Origin: Verrucomicrobiota bacterium | GTDB lineage: Bacteria > Verrucomicrobiota > Verrucomicrobiia > Chthoniobacterales > UBA10450 | Assembly: GCA_003218375.1 (NCBI GenBank) | Contig: QHNH01000012.1 | Coordinates: forward strand, 62,001 to 126,000 | Reading direction: 5' to 3' | Length of the DNA stretch: 64,000 nucleotides | Shown: positions 18,333 through 26,731 of the stretch, one piece after another | How the letters are laid out: each line of letters begins with the position of its first letter | How positions within the stretch are numbered: position 1 is the first letter of the stretch | Translations under genes and position numbers: made by a program | Notes under the pieces: generated by a model | Told to the model about the DNA's origin: nothing | Seen by the model: only the letters and a program-made list of their open reading frames with translations | The model's database searches: none

Positions 18333-18449
18333 TCGAGTGCGTTTTGGGACGCGTATCTTCGTGGCGACAAGGATGCGCTGGCATGGTTGAATGGCGCCGG
18401 GCCGCGCACGGTGTTGGAAGCGGCTGACGACTGGAAGGCCGCGCCGTAG
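18333..18449 (+). pseudogene. C-terminal remnant, probably of an alpha/beta-hydrolase
   Basis: 39 codons ending TAG at 18447-18449 read SSAFWDAYLRGDKDALAWLN and end ...ADDWKAAP. This is the style of the C-terminal helix of dienelactone-hydrolase/chlorophyllase-like enzymes. The frame is closed upstream by a TGA at 18306 and no catalytic part is present, so only a gene end survives. The family call is tentative. Confidence 0.4.
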
Positions 18450-18457
18450 GAGGCGTG

Positions 18458-18528
18458 TCGGAAGTCGGAGATCCGAGGAAGACGGAGAAAACGCCGAACG
18501 CCCAACGCCGAACATCCAATGCCGAATA
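18458..18528. repeat. Two heptad arrays (GTCGGAA type, then ACGCCGA type)
   Basis: 18458-18478 has GTCGGAAGTCGGAGATCCGA-like units. From 18491 come ACGCCGA, ACGCCCA, ACGCCGA, ACATCCA, ATGCCGA. Both have a 7-bp period. They separate the hydrolase remnant from the anti-sigma gene. Confidence 0.6.
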
Positions 18529-18547
18529 GGAGAGTCGGACGACCTCG

Positions 18548-19297
18548 CTAGCGCGCTAGAAGATCGGCGAAATGGCGCAACTCAGTTTGGTTTAGATCGG
18601 ACACGGCCCAATAATCCATTTCACTATGGGTCCAGTGAAATAGGGAGTACCCGCGGCGGTTAATGGACTCGGGTGCGGTGTCGCCTTTCGCAGGCACCGG
18701 GGCGATGAACAAATTGATCGGGTGTTTGTTTCGGTGATAGACGAGTGCGACGACCGTCTTGCCATCGAGATAATCGAGCCGTCCTCCGGCCAGCGGAAAA
18801 CCGTCATTGGAGAGATCGCGCACCTCGGGTGCGAAATCGATCTTGCCGTCAAACCACGGTTTGACGGTGTGCTGGTCCGATGAGGCCACATCGACAAGGT
18901 GCGTGGCGAGCAGTGAGCGCACATGGTTGCCGATGACCTGGTCAGCCAACGCGCGCTGGGTCGCGCGCGTGTTTTGGAACAGCGCGGCCGCCAAAAGCAA
19001 GATGGCGCAAACCGTCACGGTGGCGAAGGTCAGCCAGGGCCAGGAAATTCCGCGTCCGGGTTCTTTCGCTTCGCGGCGGAGAGCAGCGCGCAGGTTCCTG
19101 CGCAAATGCGCGGGCGCCCGGTAACTGGGAGCATCACTGGTCACGACTTCGTGCAAGGCGCGAATCTGTTGCTCGATGCGGCGACAATCTTCGCAGGTGC
19201 GCAAGTGTCGCTCGATTTCCTGGCCGTTAACCAGATCGAGTTCGCCATCTACATAGGCGTGAAGAAGCTCGGGGACCTGGCTATGATCGATACTCAT
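18548..19297 (-). CDS. Zinc-finger anti-sigma factor, membrane-bound
   Basis: 249 residues. N-terminal zf-HC2 domain with H..CxxC (HLRTCEDCRR, ~31-40), a membrane helix at ~87-107 (WLTFATVTVCAILLLAAALF) and an extracytoplasmic domain. It overlaps the end of the ECF sigma gene by 4 bp (ATGA), the usual sigma/anti-sigma arrangement. It should hold the sigma factor inactive until a signal releases it; the signal is not visible, though the divergent genes code for an exported phosphoesterase and a cytochrome. Confidence 0.88.
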   Translation of the reverse strand: MSIDHSQVPELLHAYVDGELDLVNGQEIERHLRTCEDCRRIEQQIRALHEVVTSDAPSYRAPAHLRRNLRAALRREAKEPGRGISWPWLTFATVTVCAILLLAAALFQNTRATQRALADQVIGNHVRSLLATHLVDVASSDQHTVKPWFDGKIDFAPEVRDLSNDGFPLAGGRLDYLDGKTVVALVYHRNKHPINLFIAPVPAKGDTAPESINRRGYSLFHWTHSEMDYWAVSDLNQTELRHFADLLAR

Positions 19298-19824
19298 TTC
19301 GTGTAGGTCTTGGATAGGATCATCTGAAGCTGGCGGCGGGCTCGCGCGAGACGCGACATGACGGTGCCGATGGGAACCCCGGCGATGCCGGCGATCTCCT
19401 TGTAGGAAAAGTTTTCCAATTCGCGCAGGGTGATCGCCTCCCGGAATTCGGCGGGCAATTGCTCGATAGCCCTTCGAACAGTTTCCCGGTCCTGTGCCCG
19501 ATCGATTGCGACGCCGGCGTCCATCTCGTGACTTTGGCCGCCATGTAATTCTTCCTCGAAGACGACGTTGGCTTCATCCGAGCGATAGCGTTTCAGAGCA
19601 GTAAAGGAAGTGTTGCGGACGATACTCAAAAACCAGGCGCGACTGTTTTCGCCGCGAAAGCTTTCGAAGAATCGAAATGCGCGTAAGGACGCTTCCTGCA
19701 CGACGTCTTCCGCGTTTTGGTCGTTGCCCATGAGGAACCGGGCCAAATTGTAAGCGGCATCGAGGTGCGGCAGAATCTGCTTCTCGAATTCGGACAAGCG
19801 CGTGGGCTCGGTCAATCGGAACAC
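19294..19824 (-). CDS. ECF (RpoE-like) RNA polymerase sigma factor
   Basis: 176 residues. Region 2 (NAEDVVQEASLRAFRFFESF) and region 4 (SYKEIAGIAGVPIGTVMSRL) are both clear, and no region 3 lies between. Cotranscribed and overlapping with the zinc-finger anti-sigma gene. The intergenic region towards the divergent phosphoesterase gene carries mirrored CGGGAATAAA boxes, which look like ECF -35 elements for both directions, so the factor probably drives its own synthesis and the export genes opposite. Confidence 0.9.
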   Translation of the reverse strand: MFRLTEPTRLSEFEKQILPHLDAAYNLARFLMGNDQNAEDVVQEASLRAFRFFESFRGENSRAWFLSIVRNTSFTALKRYRSDEANVVFEEELHGGQSHEMDAGVAIDRAQDRETVRRAIEQLPAEFREAITLRELENFSYKEIAGIAGVPIGTVMSRLARARRQLQMILSKTYTK

Positions 19825-19850
19825 GTGACGTTACTTTCAATCATTCATAA

Positions 19851-19930
19851 CCAGACTGCGAACGGCTGAATTTTATTCCCGGCCCGGCAATTCTTCCGCA
19901 ATCGGGAATAAACGCATCGGGCGCGCAGTC
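19851..19930. promoter_or_regulatory. Candidate bidirectional ECF promoter region
   Basis: TTTATTCCCG (19873-19882) and CGGGAATAAA (19904-19913) form a perfect 10-bp inverted repeat; read outward, each is GGGAATAAA followed by CGCAGTC after 12 bp (leftward, towards the sigma gene) or 10 bp (rightward, towards the phosphoesterase). GGAATA-like -35 and GTC -10 boxes are the classical ECF layout. The two spacings differ by 2 bp, which weakens the call. Confidence 0.5.
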
Positions 19931-19957
19931 ACCGTGATCAGAAGACAAAGGATAATT

Positions 19958-20908
19958 ATGAATGATCACAACCACATTTTAGCGAATGACAATCCGGACG
20001 GCGTCGATCGGCGCGGCTTCCTCAAATGCATGGCCTGGGCCGGCACGGGTGTGCTGTGGACGATAAGCGGGGGAGTGCTCACGTCCAAGGTGCTTGGCGC
20101 CGTCGCGGCGGAGGCGGCGGGAGATTTCAGTTTCGTGCAAATTAGCGACAGCCATATCGGATTCAACAAAGAGGCAAACAAGGATGTCATCGGGACCCTG
20201 CAAAAGGCGATCAGCAAGATCAATGGCCTGCCGGCGCCGCCGGACTTCATTCTGCACACGGGCGACCTGAGTCACCTTTCCGAAGCAGGAGAGTTCGACG
20301 CGCTCGAGCAAAATCTGAAAACGATCAAGACGGGCGAAATATTTTATGTGCCTGGCGAACACGATGTGATCAGCGACAACGGCGCCGCCTATCGGGAACG
20401 ATTTGCGAAACGAGCGCTCGGCGGCGGTTGGTACAGCTTCGACAAAAAGGGCGTCCATTTTGTCGGCCTGGTCAATGTCCTGAACATCCGCGAGGGCGGA
20501 CTCGGGATTCTCGGCGTGGAACAACTGGAGTGGTTGAAGAAAGATCTGGCGCCCCTTTCCGCCAGCACACCGATCGTCGTCTTCGCGCACATCCCGCTCT
20601 GGGCGGTCTATCCGCAATGGGGTTGGGGGACGGACGACGCCGAACAGGCCCTTGGTTTTCTGAGAAGGTTCGGATCGGTCACGGTCCTGAACGGCCACAT
20701 TCATCAGACGGTGAAGAAAGTGGAAGGCAACATCACCTTTCACACCGCCATGTCGACGGCGTTCCCGCAACCCGCGCCCGGCAGCGCGCCCAAGCCAGGG
20801 CCGATGAAAGTGGAAGCGGAAAGACTTAGCTCCGTTCTCGGCATCACCGACATCAATTACGTGGAGGGAAATCATACCCTCGCGGTCGTGGATAGCACGC
20901 TCGCCTAG
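19958..20908 (+). CDS. Tat-exported metallophosphoesterase
   Basis: 316 residues from the ATG at 19958. A twin-arginine signal (DRRGFLK) and hydrophobic stretch precede a calcineurin-like phosphoesterase domain with all metal motifs: ISDSHIG, HTGDLSH, GEHD (GNHD variant), FAHIPLW and NGHIHQ. It should hydrolyse phosphate esters outside the cytoplasm after folding with its two metals inside. It is divergent from the ECF sigma/anti-sigma pair and followed by a membrane cytochrome gene after 27 bp, probably one regulon. The substrate is unknown. Confidence 0.9.
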   Translation: MNDHNHILANDNPDGVDRRGFLKCMAWAGTGVLWTISGGVLTSKVLGAVAAEAAGDFSFVQISDSHIGFNKEANKDVIGTLQKAISKINGLPAPPDFILHTGDLSHLSEAGEFDALEQNLKTIKTGEIFYVPGEHDVISDNGAAYRERFAKRALGGGWYSFDKKGVHFVGLVNVLNIREGGLGILGVEQLEWLKKDLAPLSASTPIVVFAHIPLWAVYPQWGWGTDDAEQALGFLRRFGSVTVLNGHIHQTVKKVEGNITFHTAMSTAFPQPAPGSAPKPGPMKVEAERLSSVLGITDINYVEGNHTLAVVDSTLA

Positions 20909-20935
20909 GATCGGTGCTTAAAGTTCGCATGAGCC

Positions 20936-21622
20936 ATGAACTCGCTCTTTTGGGAACGGGCCCATGGCGGCCTGACTCATTTTCCGATCGCGTTGATCTT
21001 CGTCGCGACGCTCTTCGACATTCTCTCGCTCTTTCGGGGGCGAGTGCCAGGAGGCCGCGACTTCAACGCGATCGGTTACTGGCTCATAATTCTCGCTGGC
21101 ATCGGCGCGGTGGGTGCCGTCGCTTCCGGATTGGCCCTGAGCAAATGGCAGGTCCTCGGCACCGGCCTGATCCGTCTTCACCATCTTCTTGTCTGGCCCG
21201 CGTTCGTTTTGATCCTGGGGTTAGTGCTGTGGCGCGTTGTGGTGCGGAACGAATTCTCGCCGCGCGCTTTCGCCTCTTATCTGATCGCGGCCTGTTGCGC
21301 GTGCGCCCTGATTGGTGCGGCGGGTTTCGTTGGCGGCGAAATGTTGCTTGGCGAAACAAAAGCGGCCCCGGAGGCTTCGGCAGCTCTGATCGCGGACGCG
21401 GCGCAAGGCCGCCATCTTTTCCTAATGAATTGCGCGCATTGCCACGGAGATGATGCGCGCGGCGATGAAGGACCGGATTTGCATGATCTGCACAAGAGCG
21501 ATGCCCGCATTCACCAGGTGATTACTGGTGGAATCAAAGGCGAGATGCCGTCATTCGCCAAGAAACTGGGCGAACCTGAAATCCGGCAACTGACAGCTTA
21601 CTTGCGAACTCTGCGCAGCTGA
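20936..21622 (+). CDS. DUF2231 membrane protein fused to a cytochrome c domain
   Basis: 228 residues. Four membrane helices (~12-30, 45-65, 80-100, 112-132) make up a DUF2231 domain, with conserved HGGLTHFPIA at the start and HHLLVWPA. The C-terminal third is a class I cytochrome c: CAHCH haem site, GPDLHDLHKS, and the methionine ligand in GEMPSF. It lies behind the Tat phosphoesterase gene in the ECF-linked unit. It probably passes electrons at the outer face of the membrane. An electron partner is not visible. Confidence 0.88.
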   Translation: MNSLFWERAHGGLTHFPIALIFVATLFDILSLFRGRVPGGRDFNAIGYWLIILAGIGAVGAVASGLALSKWQVLGTGLIRLHHLLVWPAFVLILGLVLWRVVVRNEFSPRAFASYLIAACCACALIGAAGFVGGEMLLGETKAAPEASAALIADAAQGRHLFLMNCAHCHGDDARGDEGPDLHDLHKSDARIHQVITGGIKGEMPSFAKKLGEPEIRQLTAYLRTLRS

Positions 21623-21681
21623 GATTCGAATCCGCGCGGAGGGCGGCAGGCGAGGAGAGCGAAGATGTTGTAGAGTAACGA

Positions 21682-22110
21682 ATGTCCGATCCACGAAATG
21701 TCGCGCACAATAAGAAGGTAAAGCAGGAAAAGGCACACCACGAGAATGCGCCCGGCGCGGGCGCGAAGTCGAAAAAGAAGAAGCGCGCTCCAGAGACTGG
21801 GGTGTTAGCTGCCGACGATGCAAACACGCAGGCGACCGAGCCCGAGAAGAATCCGGTCGAGCAGGCGCCGGGCGACTACGAGAAATCCCAGGTCGTTCTC
21901 TCGAAGCTCAAGGAGATGGAGTTCCATTCCCGGGCGAATATCGAGGCGCTGGCGGGATTGCTCCTGACGATTGAAGAGGAACTCAAACAGAAAGAGTTTT
22001 CCGATCCGATCGGCGCGCTCTATGCGGCGCAAGATGGTTTCCACAGCCAGATCGCGGCCTTGATCGAGAGCTATGAAGCGAAATGCGCGAGTATGAAGCC
22101 ATCACCTTGA
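21682..22110 (+). CDS. Hypothetical charged coiled-coil-like protein
   Basis: 142 residues. The first ~60 are a Lys/Glu/Ala-rich disordered segment (KKKKRAPETG), and the second half is helical (KLKEMEFHSRANIEALAGLL, then LIESYEAKCASM). No membrane part, no signal and no known family. Convergent with the next gene. Confidence 0.5.
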   Translation: MSDPRNVAHNKKVKQEKAHHENAPGAGAKSKKKKRAPETGVLAADDANTQATEPEKNPVEQAPGDYEKSQVVLSKLKEMEFHSRANIEALAGLLLTIEEELKQKEFSDPIGALYAAQDGFHSQIAALIESYEAKCASMKPSP

Positions 22111-22120
22111 GGGCCGAAGC

Positions 22121-22582
22121 TTAATCACCTGCGCGTTCGCCGATGACGTGGATGAAAACCGCGGCAAGAATGAGCAGACAGAGCGCGCAGACGCAAAGAT
22201 TCGCCGGCTTCAGCTTCAGCGTGATCTGAAGTTCACGTCTTGCGGAAACCAACCGGACGTGGAGGAGCGCAAGGAGGTTGATGGTGAGGGCGACGAGCGG
22301 CGCGCCGACGAGCAGCAGCGGGGGAATGAACCAAAGCCAGGTGTGATCGATCCGCAGCATCCATTCCTCGACGGCAGTTATCCAGCCGGTGCGCACTCGG
22401 AGCTGGTACTTGAGGAAAATTCCGAAGATAAATATGCATGGAACGACAACCAGAAACGCACCGAGGAGAGATGACTTCGACGCGTTCAGCAGCGTGAGCT
22501 TCAACTGCCGTTGATGCGCGGGAGCGGAGATTTCCGGTGGACTGATGTTTTCGAGCTTCTTGCTCAGGCTTTCTTCGTCCAT
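22121..22582 (-). CDS. Membrane protein, possible anti-sigma partner
   Basis: 153 residues with a soluble N-terminus of ~35 residues (MDEESLSKKLENISPPEIS) and three hydrophobic helices (~37-57, 80-105, 130-147). It follows an ECF sigma gene by 38 bp on the same strand. A short cytosolic N-terminus plus membrane helices behind a sigma gene is the layout of a membrane anti-sigma factor, but no zinc-finger or other anti-sigma motif is seen, so the role is inference. Confidence 0.55.
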   Translation of the reverse strand: MDEESLSKKLENISPPEISAPAHQRQLKLTLLNASKSSLLGAFLVVVPCIFIFGIFLKYQLRVRTGWITAVEEWMLRIDHTWLWFIPPLLLVGAPLVALTINLLALLHVRLVSARRELQITLKLKPANLCVCALCLLILAAVFIHVIGERAGD

Positions 22583-22620
22583 CTGCGATTACAATGCAGC
22601 GCCAGGGGAAAGGTTGCAGT

Positions 22621-23199
22621 TTACATGAGTTTTCTGAGCCGCTCGAGCCCGCGCGACAGGAGCGACTTTACCGTTCCTTCCTTTTTCCCAAGGATCTCCG
22701 CGATCTCTTTCACGCTCTTGCGCTCGAAGAAGCGGAGGGCAATCACGTGCTGATACTTCATGGGGAGAGTCGCAATGTTCGATCTCGCGATTAGAAAATC
22801 GCGATACCGCTCGAGTTGTCGTTCAGCCTCTAGCTTCTCCGCGATGAGATCGTGCGTGCTCGCCGGCTCGAACCCGCTCTCCTCAACCAGTTGAGTGAGC
22901 GAGAGCGGCGCACGTCCGGCCCGGCGAAAATAAGTTGCGATCTCGTTCGTCGCGATTCGGTAAAGCCAGGCAGAGAAAGCAATGCCCTGCCAACGGAAGC
23001 GCCACAATCCTTTCAGCGCCTTCAGGAAGACTTCCGAGGCGATGTCTTGAGCATCGTTCCATTTGCCGACGCGGCGCAGAATGTAAGCGAAGATCGGCGG
23101 GTAGTAGCGGTCGAAAAGATCTCCGAATGCTCGTGGGTCCTCCTTGGCGCGTTCGATCAGCGTCTGCTCGGCTATCGCTTCGCTCGACTGCAAATGCAC
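22621..23199 (-). CDS. ECF-type RNA polymerase sigma factor
   Basis: 192 residues. Region 2 (DAQDIASEVFLKALKGLWRF) and region 4 (SVKEIAEILGKKEGTVKSLL) are well conserved. It belongs to a different ECF group from the one at 19294: the spacer between the regions is longer and the partner gene downstream is a three-helix membrane protein without zinc finger. Targets are unknown. Confidence 0.88.
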   Translation of the reverse strand: MHLQSSEAIAEQTLIERAKEDPRAFGDLFDRYYPPIFAYILRRVGKWNDAQDIASEVFLKALKGLWRFRWQGIAFSAWLYRIATNEIATYFRRAGRAPLSLTQLVEESGFEPASTHDLIAEKLEAERQLERYRDFLIARSNIATLPMKYQHVIALRFFERKSVKEIAEILGKKEGTVKSLLSRGLERLRKLM

Positions 23200-23248
23200 T
23201 CAGGCACAATGCACGATGGGCGCAAACGTTGCGACAGATAGAGAAACG

Positions 23249-23308
23249 GAAGTCAGAGGTCGGAGGTCACGGGGCCAGTGATGAGTGACCAGTGACAAGT
23301 GACCAGTT
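23249..23308. repeat. GAAGTCA and GTGACCA heptad arrays
   Basis: GAAGTCA, GAGGTCG, GAGGTCA (23249-23269) are followed by a GTGACCA-type array (GATGAGTGACCAGTGACAAG, then TGACCAGT, 23275-23308). Two unit families lie side by side. Confidence 0.65.
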
Positions 23309-23329
23309 GGGCGAGACAAATACGGAAAA

Positions 23330-23794
23330 TCAGATCTCTCTGCGCAGGGTGACGGCGTTTTCGCTTTGCTGGACGATTTTGAAACCGAAACGGTCGTAGA
23401 GGCGCACGACTGGATTGTTCGGACCGGCGCTGATCGAAACCGCGCTGTATTGCGGGTTCGCTTTTACGAGTTGGGTGAGGAGGGCGGCGCCGATACCGCG
23501 TTTGCGATGGCCGGATTTCACAGCGAAGGCTAGCTCAGGCGTGGGATTCGCGTCGCTTTCGCCGGGCGGCAAACGGAGCCAGGCGGCACCCAGGAGTTCG
23601 TCCTTCTTCTCGGCATCGTAGGCTACAAAGCCAGTGTCGCCCGGGCGGCCCCAGCCTTCGACATGACGGGCGTATTCGGGTTGCTGCACAATATCGCGCG
23701 GTGGCGCATCCGCCGACGTGCGCAAGGCTTGGTACAACATCTCCCACAGGATCGGTTCATCCGCGGCGGTTAATGGGTGAATCACATAATCCAT
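23330..23794 (-). CDS. GNAT-family N-acetyltransferase
   Basis: 154 residues from the ATG at 23794; the upstream part of the open frame is not protein-like (a run of cysteines) and contains repeat DNA. Typical GNAT layout: N-terminal VIHPLTAADEPILWEML, the acetyl-CoA loop SGHRKRGIGAALL (R/Q-x-x-G-x-G/A), and C-terminal LYDRFGFKIVQ. It transfers an acetyl group from acetyl-CoA to an amine; the acceptor cannot be told. Confidence 0.88.
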   Translation of the reverse strand: MDYVIHPLTAADEPILWEMLYQALRTSADAPPRDIVQQPEYARHVEGWGRPGDTGFVAYDAEKKDELLGAAWLRLPPGESDANPTPELAFAVKSGHRKRGIGAALLTQLVKANPQYSAVSISAGPNNPVVRLYDRFGFKIVQQSENAVTLRREI

Positions 23795-23883
23795 TTTCAA
23801 AAGTCTGTTGCCGAGTTGATCGCCGGCGAAATATGCCAAGAGACAGCAGCAACAACAAGTCGCGTGTGCGGCATAATGGAAGC

Positions 23884-23911
23884 GAGGATGGAGGATTGAG
23901 AATGGAGAATG
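23884..23911. repeat. GAGGATG/GAGAATG heptad array
   Basis: GAGGATG, GAGGATT, GAGAATG, GAGAATG, four exact 7-bp units; same family as the arrays at 1052 and 30537. Confidence 0.7.
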
Positions 23912-23959
23912 CGGTTTTGGGATCGCCTTCTTGGGCTGACCGCGCAAGATGGACGCGGG

Positions 23960-25138
23960 ATGATGACGCGATCTTCGTTAACTCAGACTCTGATAATCGC
24001 GGCGGCGTTTATTGGCGGGGCAATCGTCGGGCGCGGGTTTCTAGCGAAACAGAATGGGCCCACGCCGAAAGTCTCGGAGACGATGGTGGATACTCGTTCT
24101 TCAACGTCTGTGTCACCGACGATCGATACGGCGCAGGAAAGAAGCACGAGCTCTCAACAGCTCTGGTCGTCGAAATCGAGCACGGCTTTGAAGAAATCCC
24201 TCGACGCGATTCTGGGCGATCGCGACGCGCAGCATCGCATGAGCAATCTCGAGGCGTTCATTAACGCTCTGAAATCCACGGAGTATGCAGACGCGTTAAA
24301 GCGAATCCGGAAAATTCCCGGCAACAACGATCGCGAGCTTGCGTCGCGCCTGTTGATTTCGCGCTGGGTGCAGAGCGATCCGGATGGAGCGTTGCAGTTC
24401 GCCGCCTCGAATCGCGGGTACGAATATTTGGCTGATGATGTTTTCCAACGCGCTGCGACCACGGATTTACAGTCGGCCCTGGAACGGGCGAAGGCGCTGC
24501 CGGACCCAAATCTTCGTTACATGGCGTTGCGAGGCGTGCTCAGCTTCATGGCCGGCACTGATCCCGTCGGCGCGCTTCAACTTGCTCCGAGCCTGGGCGA
24601 GTTTCGCGGGAACGAGCCGTTAAGCTCGGTGATTTACCGGCAATGGGCGGCGAACGATCCGCAAGCGGCGGCGTTGCAGGCTTCGCAGGATAACACCGAA
24701 GAGGGCTGGCGTTCGCCGGTCAACCAGGTGGTGCGAACATGGGCGAGCCAGGATCCGACGGCGGCGGCGAATTGGTCGCTTTCGCTGCCGGATGGAGGTG
24801 CGCGTTCACATTCCATTTCCCAGGTGGTTCGGCAATGGGCGCGTGACGATGCGACCGCGGCGGCGAGCTGGGTGAGCGCGATCTCTCCGGGCAGCACTCA
24901 TGACACGGCAGTTGCCGCGCTGGCTTCTTCCATGGTGGCAACGGATCCGACGAGTGCGGTGAACTGGGCCCAAAGCATTTCCGATGTCACCACGCGCAAC
25001 AACGCCTTGCAGCGGATCAGTCGCGAAGTGATGTGGCGGGATCCGGCGAATGGCAACGCGATCCTTCAAGCCGCGGGTGTTCCACCCAATCTTATTCCAA
25101 CAGCGCCTCCTCGACGCGGACCGCCGCCGGGTTCGTAA
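23960..25138 (+). CDS. Membrane-anchored tandem-repeat (helical) protein
   Basis: 392 residues from the ATG at 23960 (another ATG at 23963). An N-terminal membrane anchor (SLTQTLIIAAAFIGGAIVG) and a low-complexity Ser/Thr stretch lead into a run of degenerate ~30-40 residue helical repeats with the core W-x-x-x-D-P-x-A-A: WAANDPQAAALQ, WASQDPTAAANWS, WARDDATAAASWV, and a later DPTSAVNWAQ. The C-terminus is Pro/Arg-rich. Such repeats occur in large secreted proteins of Verrucomicrobiota and probably form an alpha-solenoid for protein binding. No enzyme motif. Confidence 0.65.
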   Translation: MMTRSSLTQTLIIAAAFIGGAIVGRGFLAKQNGPTPKVSETMVDTRSSTSVSPTIDTAQERSTSSQQLWSSKSSTALKKSLDAILGDRDAQHRMSNLEAFINALKSTEYADALKRIRKIPGNNDRELASRLLISRWVQSDPDGALQFAASNRGYEYLADDVFQRAATTDLQSALERAKALPDPNLRYMALRGVLSFMAGTDPVGALQLAPSLGEFRGNEPLSSVIYRQWAANDPQAAALQASQDNTEEGWRSPVNQVVRTWASQDPTAAANWSLSLPDGGARSHSISQVVRQWARDDATAAASWVSAISPGSTHDTAVAALASSMVATDPTSAVNWAQSISDVTTRNNALQRISREVMWRDPANGNAILQAAGVPPNLIPTAPPRRGPPPGS

Positions 25139-25279
25139 CCGAGCGGACGCGGCAGCCCCGCGGCCCTGACGCGTGTGTGGATCGGCCTGGCGAAGGCCCG
25201 CGAAAAGTTGCGTAGAGAACAGCGACATTGTTAAAAAAGACAAATTGCGCCGCCACGCTATAATGCTGATTCCCGCGTC

Positions 25280-26470
25280 ATGAACCCGGCCGCTCCAAAC
25301 CAACTTCGCCTCGCCCGGCGGATGGCGCGTCTCGGCACGGAGACCGCGTTTGAAGTTTTGGTGAAAGCGCGGGCGCTGGAAGCGAAGGGGCGCGACATTG
25401 TTCATCTCGAGATCGGGGAGCCGGATTTCGATACGCCCGCCAACATCATCGGCGCGGCGACGGATGCTTTGCATAAGGGATTCACTCATTACGGGCCATC
25501 GGCCGGTTTGCCGCAATTGCGCGAGACGATTGCGCAATACGTGAGCGAGACGCGCGGGGTGAACGCAACTCCGGAGGAAGTGGTCGTGGTTCCGGGCGGG
25601 AAGCCGGTCATCTTTTTCAGCATCCTGGCGCTGGCAGAGGAAGGGGATGAGATCGTCTATCCCAATCCCGGGTTTCCCATCTACGAGTCGATGATCAATT
25701 ACGTCGGCGCGAAAGCGGTTCCGATCCGGCTGCGCGAGGAAATGGATTTTCGGCTCGATGTCGATGAGCTCGCGGGGCTGATCAACGATCGGACGAAGCT
25801 GATCATTTTGAATTCGCCGCAGAACCCGACCGGCGGCGTCCTGACAAAAAAGGATATCGACGGGATCGCGCGGGCGATTGGCGATCGCAATATCATGGTG
25901 CTGACCGACGAGATCTACAGCCGGCTCATTTTCGAGGGAGAACATCACTCCATCATGTCGGTAGATGGGATGAAGGAGCGCTGCATTTTACTCGATGGTT
26001 TTTCGAAGACCTACGCGATGACGGGCTGGCGGATGGGTTACGGCGTGATGCGCGCGGATTTGGCCACGCACATCGCGCGGCTGATGACGAATTCGAATTC
26101 CTGCACGGCCAGCTTCACGCAGGTCGCCGGCGTCGAGGCGCTGCGCGGGTCGCAGGCGTCGGTCGAATCGATGTGCGCCGAGTTCAAGAAACGGCGCGAC
26201 GTGATGGTCGCCGGCCTGAACAAGATCAAAGGTTTTTCCTGTCGTCTGCCCAAGGGCGCGTTCTACGTTTTCCCCAACATCAAAGAGACCGGATGGCCGT
26301 CGAAGAAATTGGCCGATGCGCTCCTTGACGATGCCGGAGTCGCCGCGTTGTCCGGGACCGCGTTCGGCGATTTTGGCGAAGGCTATCTGCGTTTCAGCGT
26401 GGCCAACTCGATCGACAACATCGAGAAAGCGCTGGATCGCGTCGGGAGTTGGGCAGCGAAGAATTTGTAG
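25280..26470 (+). CDS. PLP-dependent aminotransferase, class I/II
   Basis: 396 residues. Fold type I aminotransferase related to aspartate aminotransferase: HLEIGEPDFDTP near the start, HYGPSAGLPQLRE, NPQNPTGG variant (NSPQNPTGG), DEIYSRL, and SKTYAMTGWRMGY with the PLP lysine at residue 243. C-terminal FSVANSIDNIEKALDR with the substrate-carboxylate region RFS. It probably uses an amino acid and 2-oxoglutarate; the specific amino acid is not determined by what can be seen. Stand-alone gene. Confidence 0.92.
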   Translation: MNPAAPNQLRLARRMARLGTETAFEVLVKARALEAKGRDIVHLEIGEPDFDTPANIIGAATDALHKGFTHYGPSAGLPQLRETIAQYVSETRGVNATPEEVVVVPGGKPVIFFSILALAEEGDEIVYPNPGFPIYESMINYVGAKAVPIRLREEMDFRLDVDELAGLINDRTKLIILNSPQNPTGGVLTKKDIDGIARAIGDRNIMVLTDEIYSRLIFEGEHHSIMSVDGMKERCILLDGFSKTYAMTGWRMGYGVMRADLATHIARLMTNSNSCTASFTQVAGVEALRGSQASVESMCAEFKKRRDVMVAGLNKIKGFSCRLPKGAFYVFPNIKETGWPSKKLADALLDDAGVAALSGTAFGDFGEGYLRFSVANSIDNIEKALDRVGSWAAKNL

Positions 26471-26492
26471 GGCAACCGCTCCGATTGAGTCT

Positions 26493-26703
26493 CCTGGGGC
26501 GTTGCCCAGGCTTGAAATGAACAGCGCCTTTGGCGCTAAACGCCATGCGCGGCGAGGATGAACCACGGTCTGCTCTGGGCGACACCATGTTTGTTTGCGG
26601 CGGCTCGGCCTCTTAGCGCCAACGGCGCGGCGTCATATCAGCCTGGGGCAACGCCCCAAGTCCTCTGGAAAAAGATCGTGAGCGCTGAAAGCGCGATTCA
26701 CCT
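26493..26703. repeat. REP-like palindromes, left of the RAYT gene
   Basis: Each full element consists of two palindromes, CCTGGGGCGTTGCCC-AGG type and AGCGCC-NN-GGCGCT type, about 12 bp apart. A forward copy is at 26493-26540, an inverted copy at 26612-26660, and a separate small palindrome GCGCTGAAAGCGC at 26679-26700. Confidence 0.75.
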
Positions 26704-26731
26704 CTAGCGGTTTTTGGGCGATGATTCTGCG

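Noticed and set aside
24806-25948. Long minus-strand open frame opposite the aminotransferase and repeat protein
   Set aside because: It is antisense to two convincing genes and its translation (Arg/Asp/His-rich) resembles no protein; a GC-rich shadow frame.
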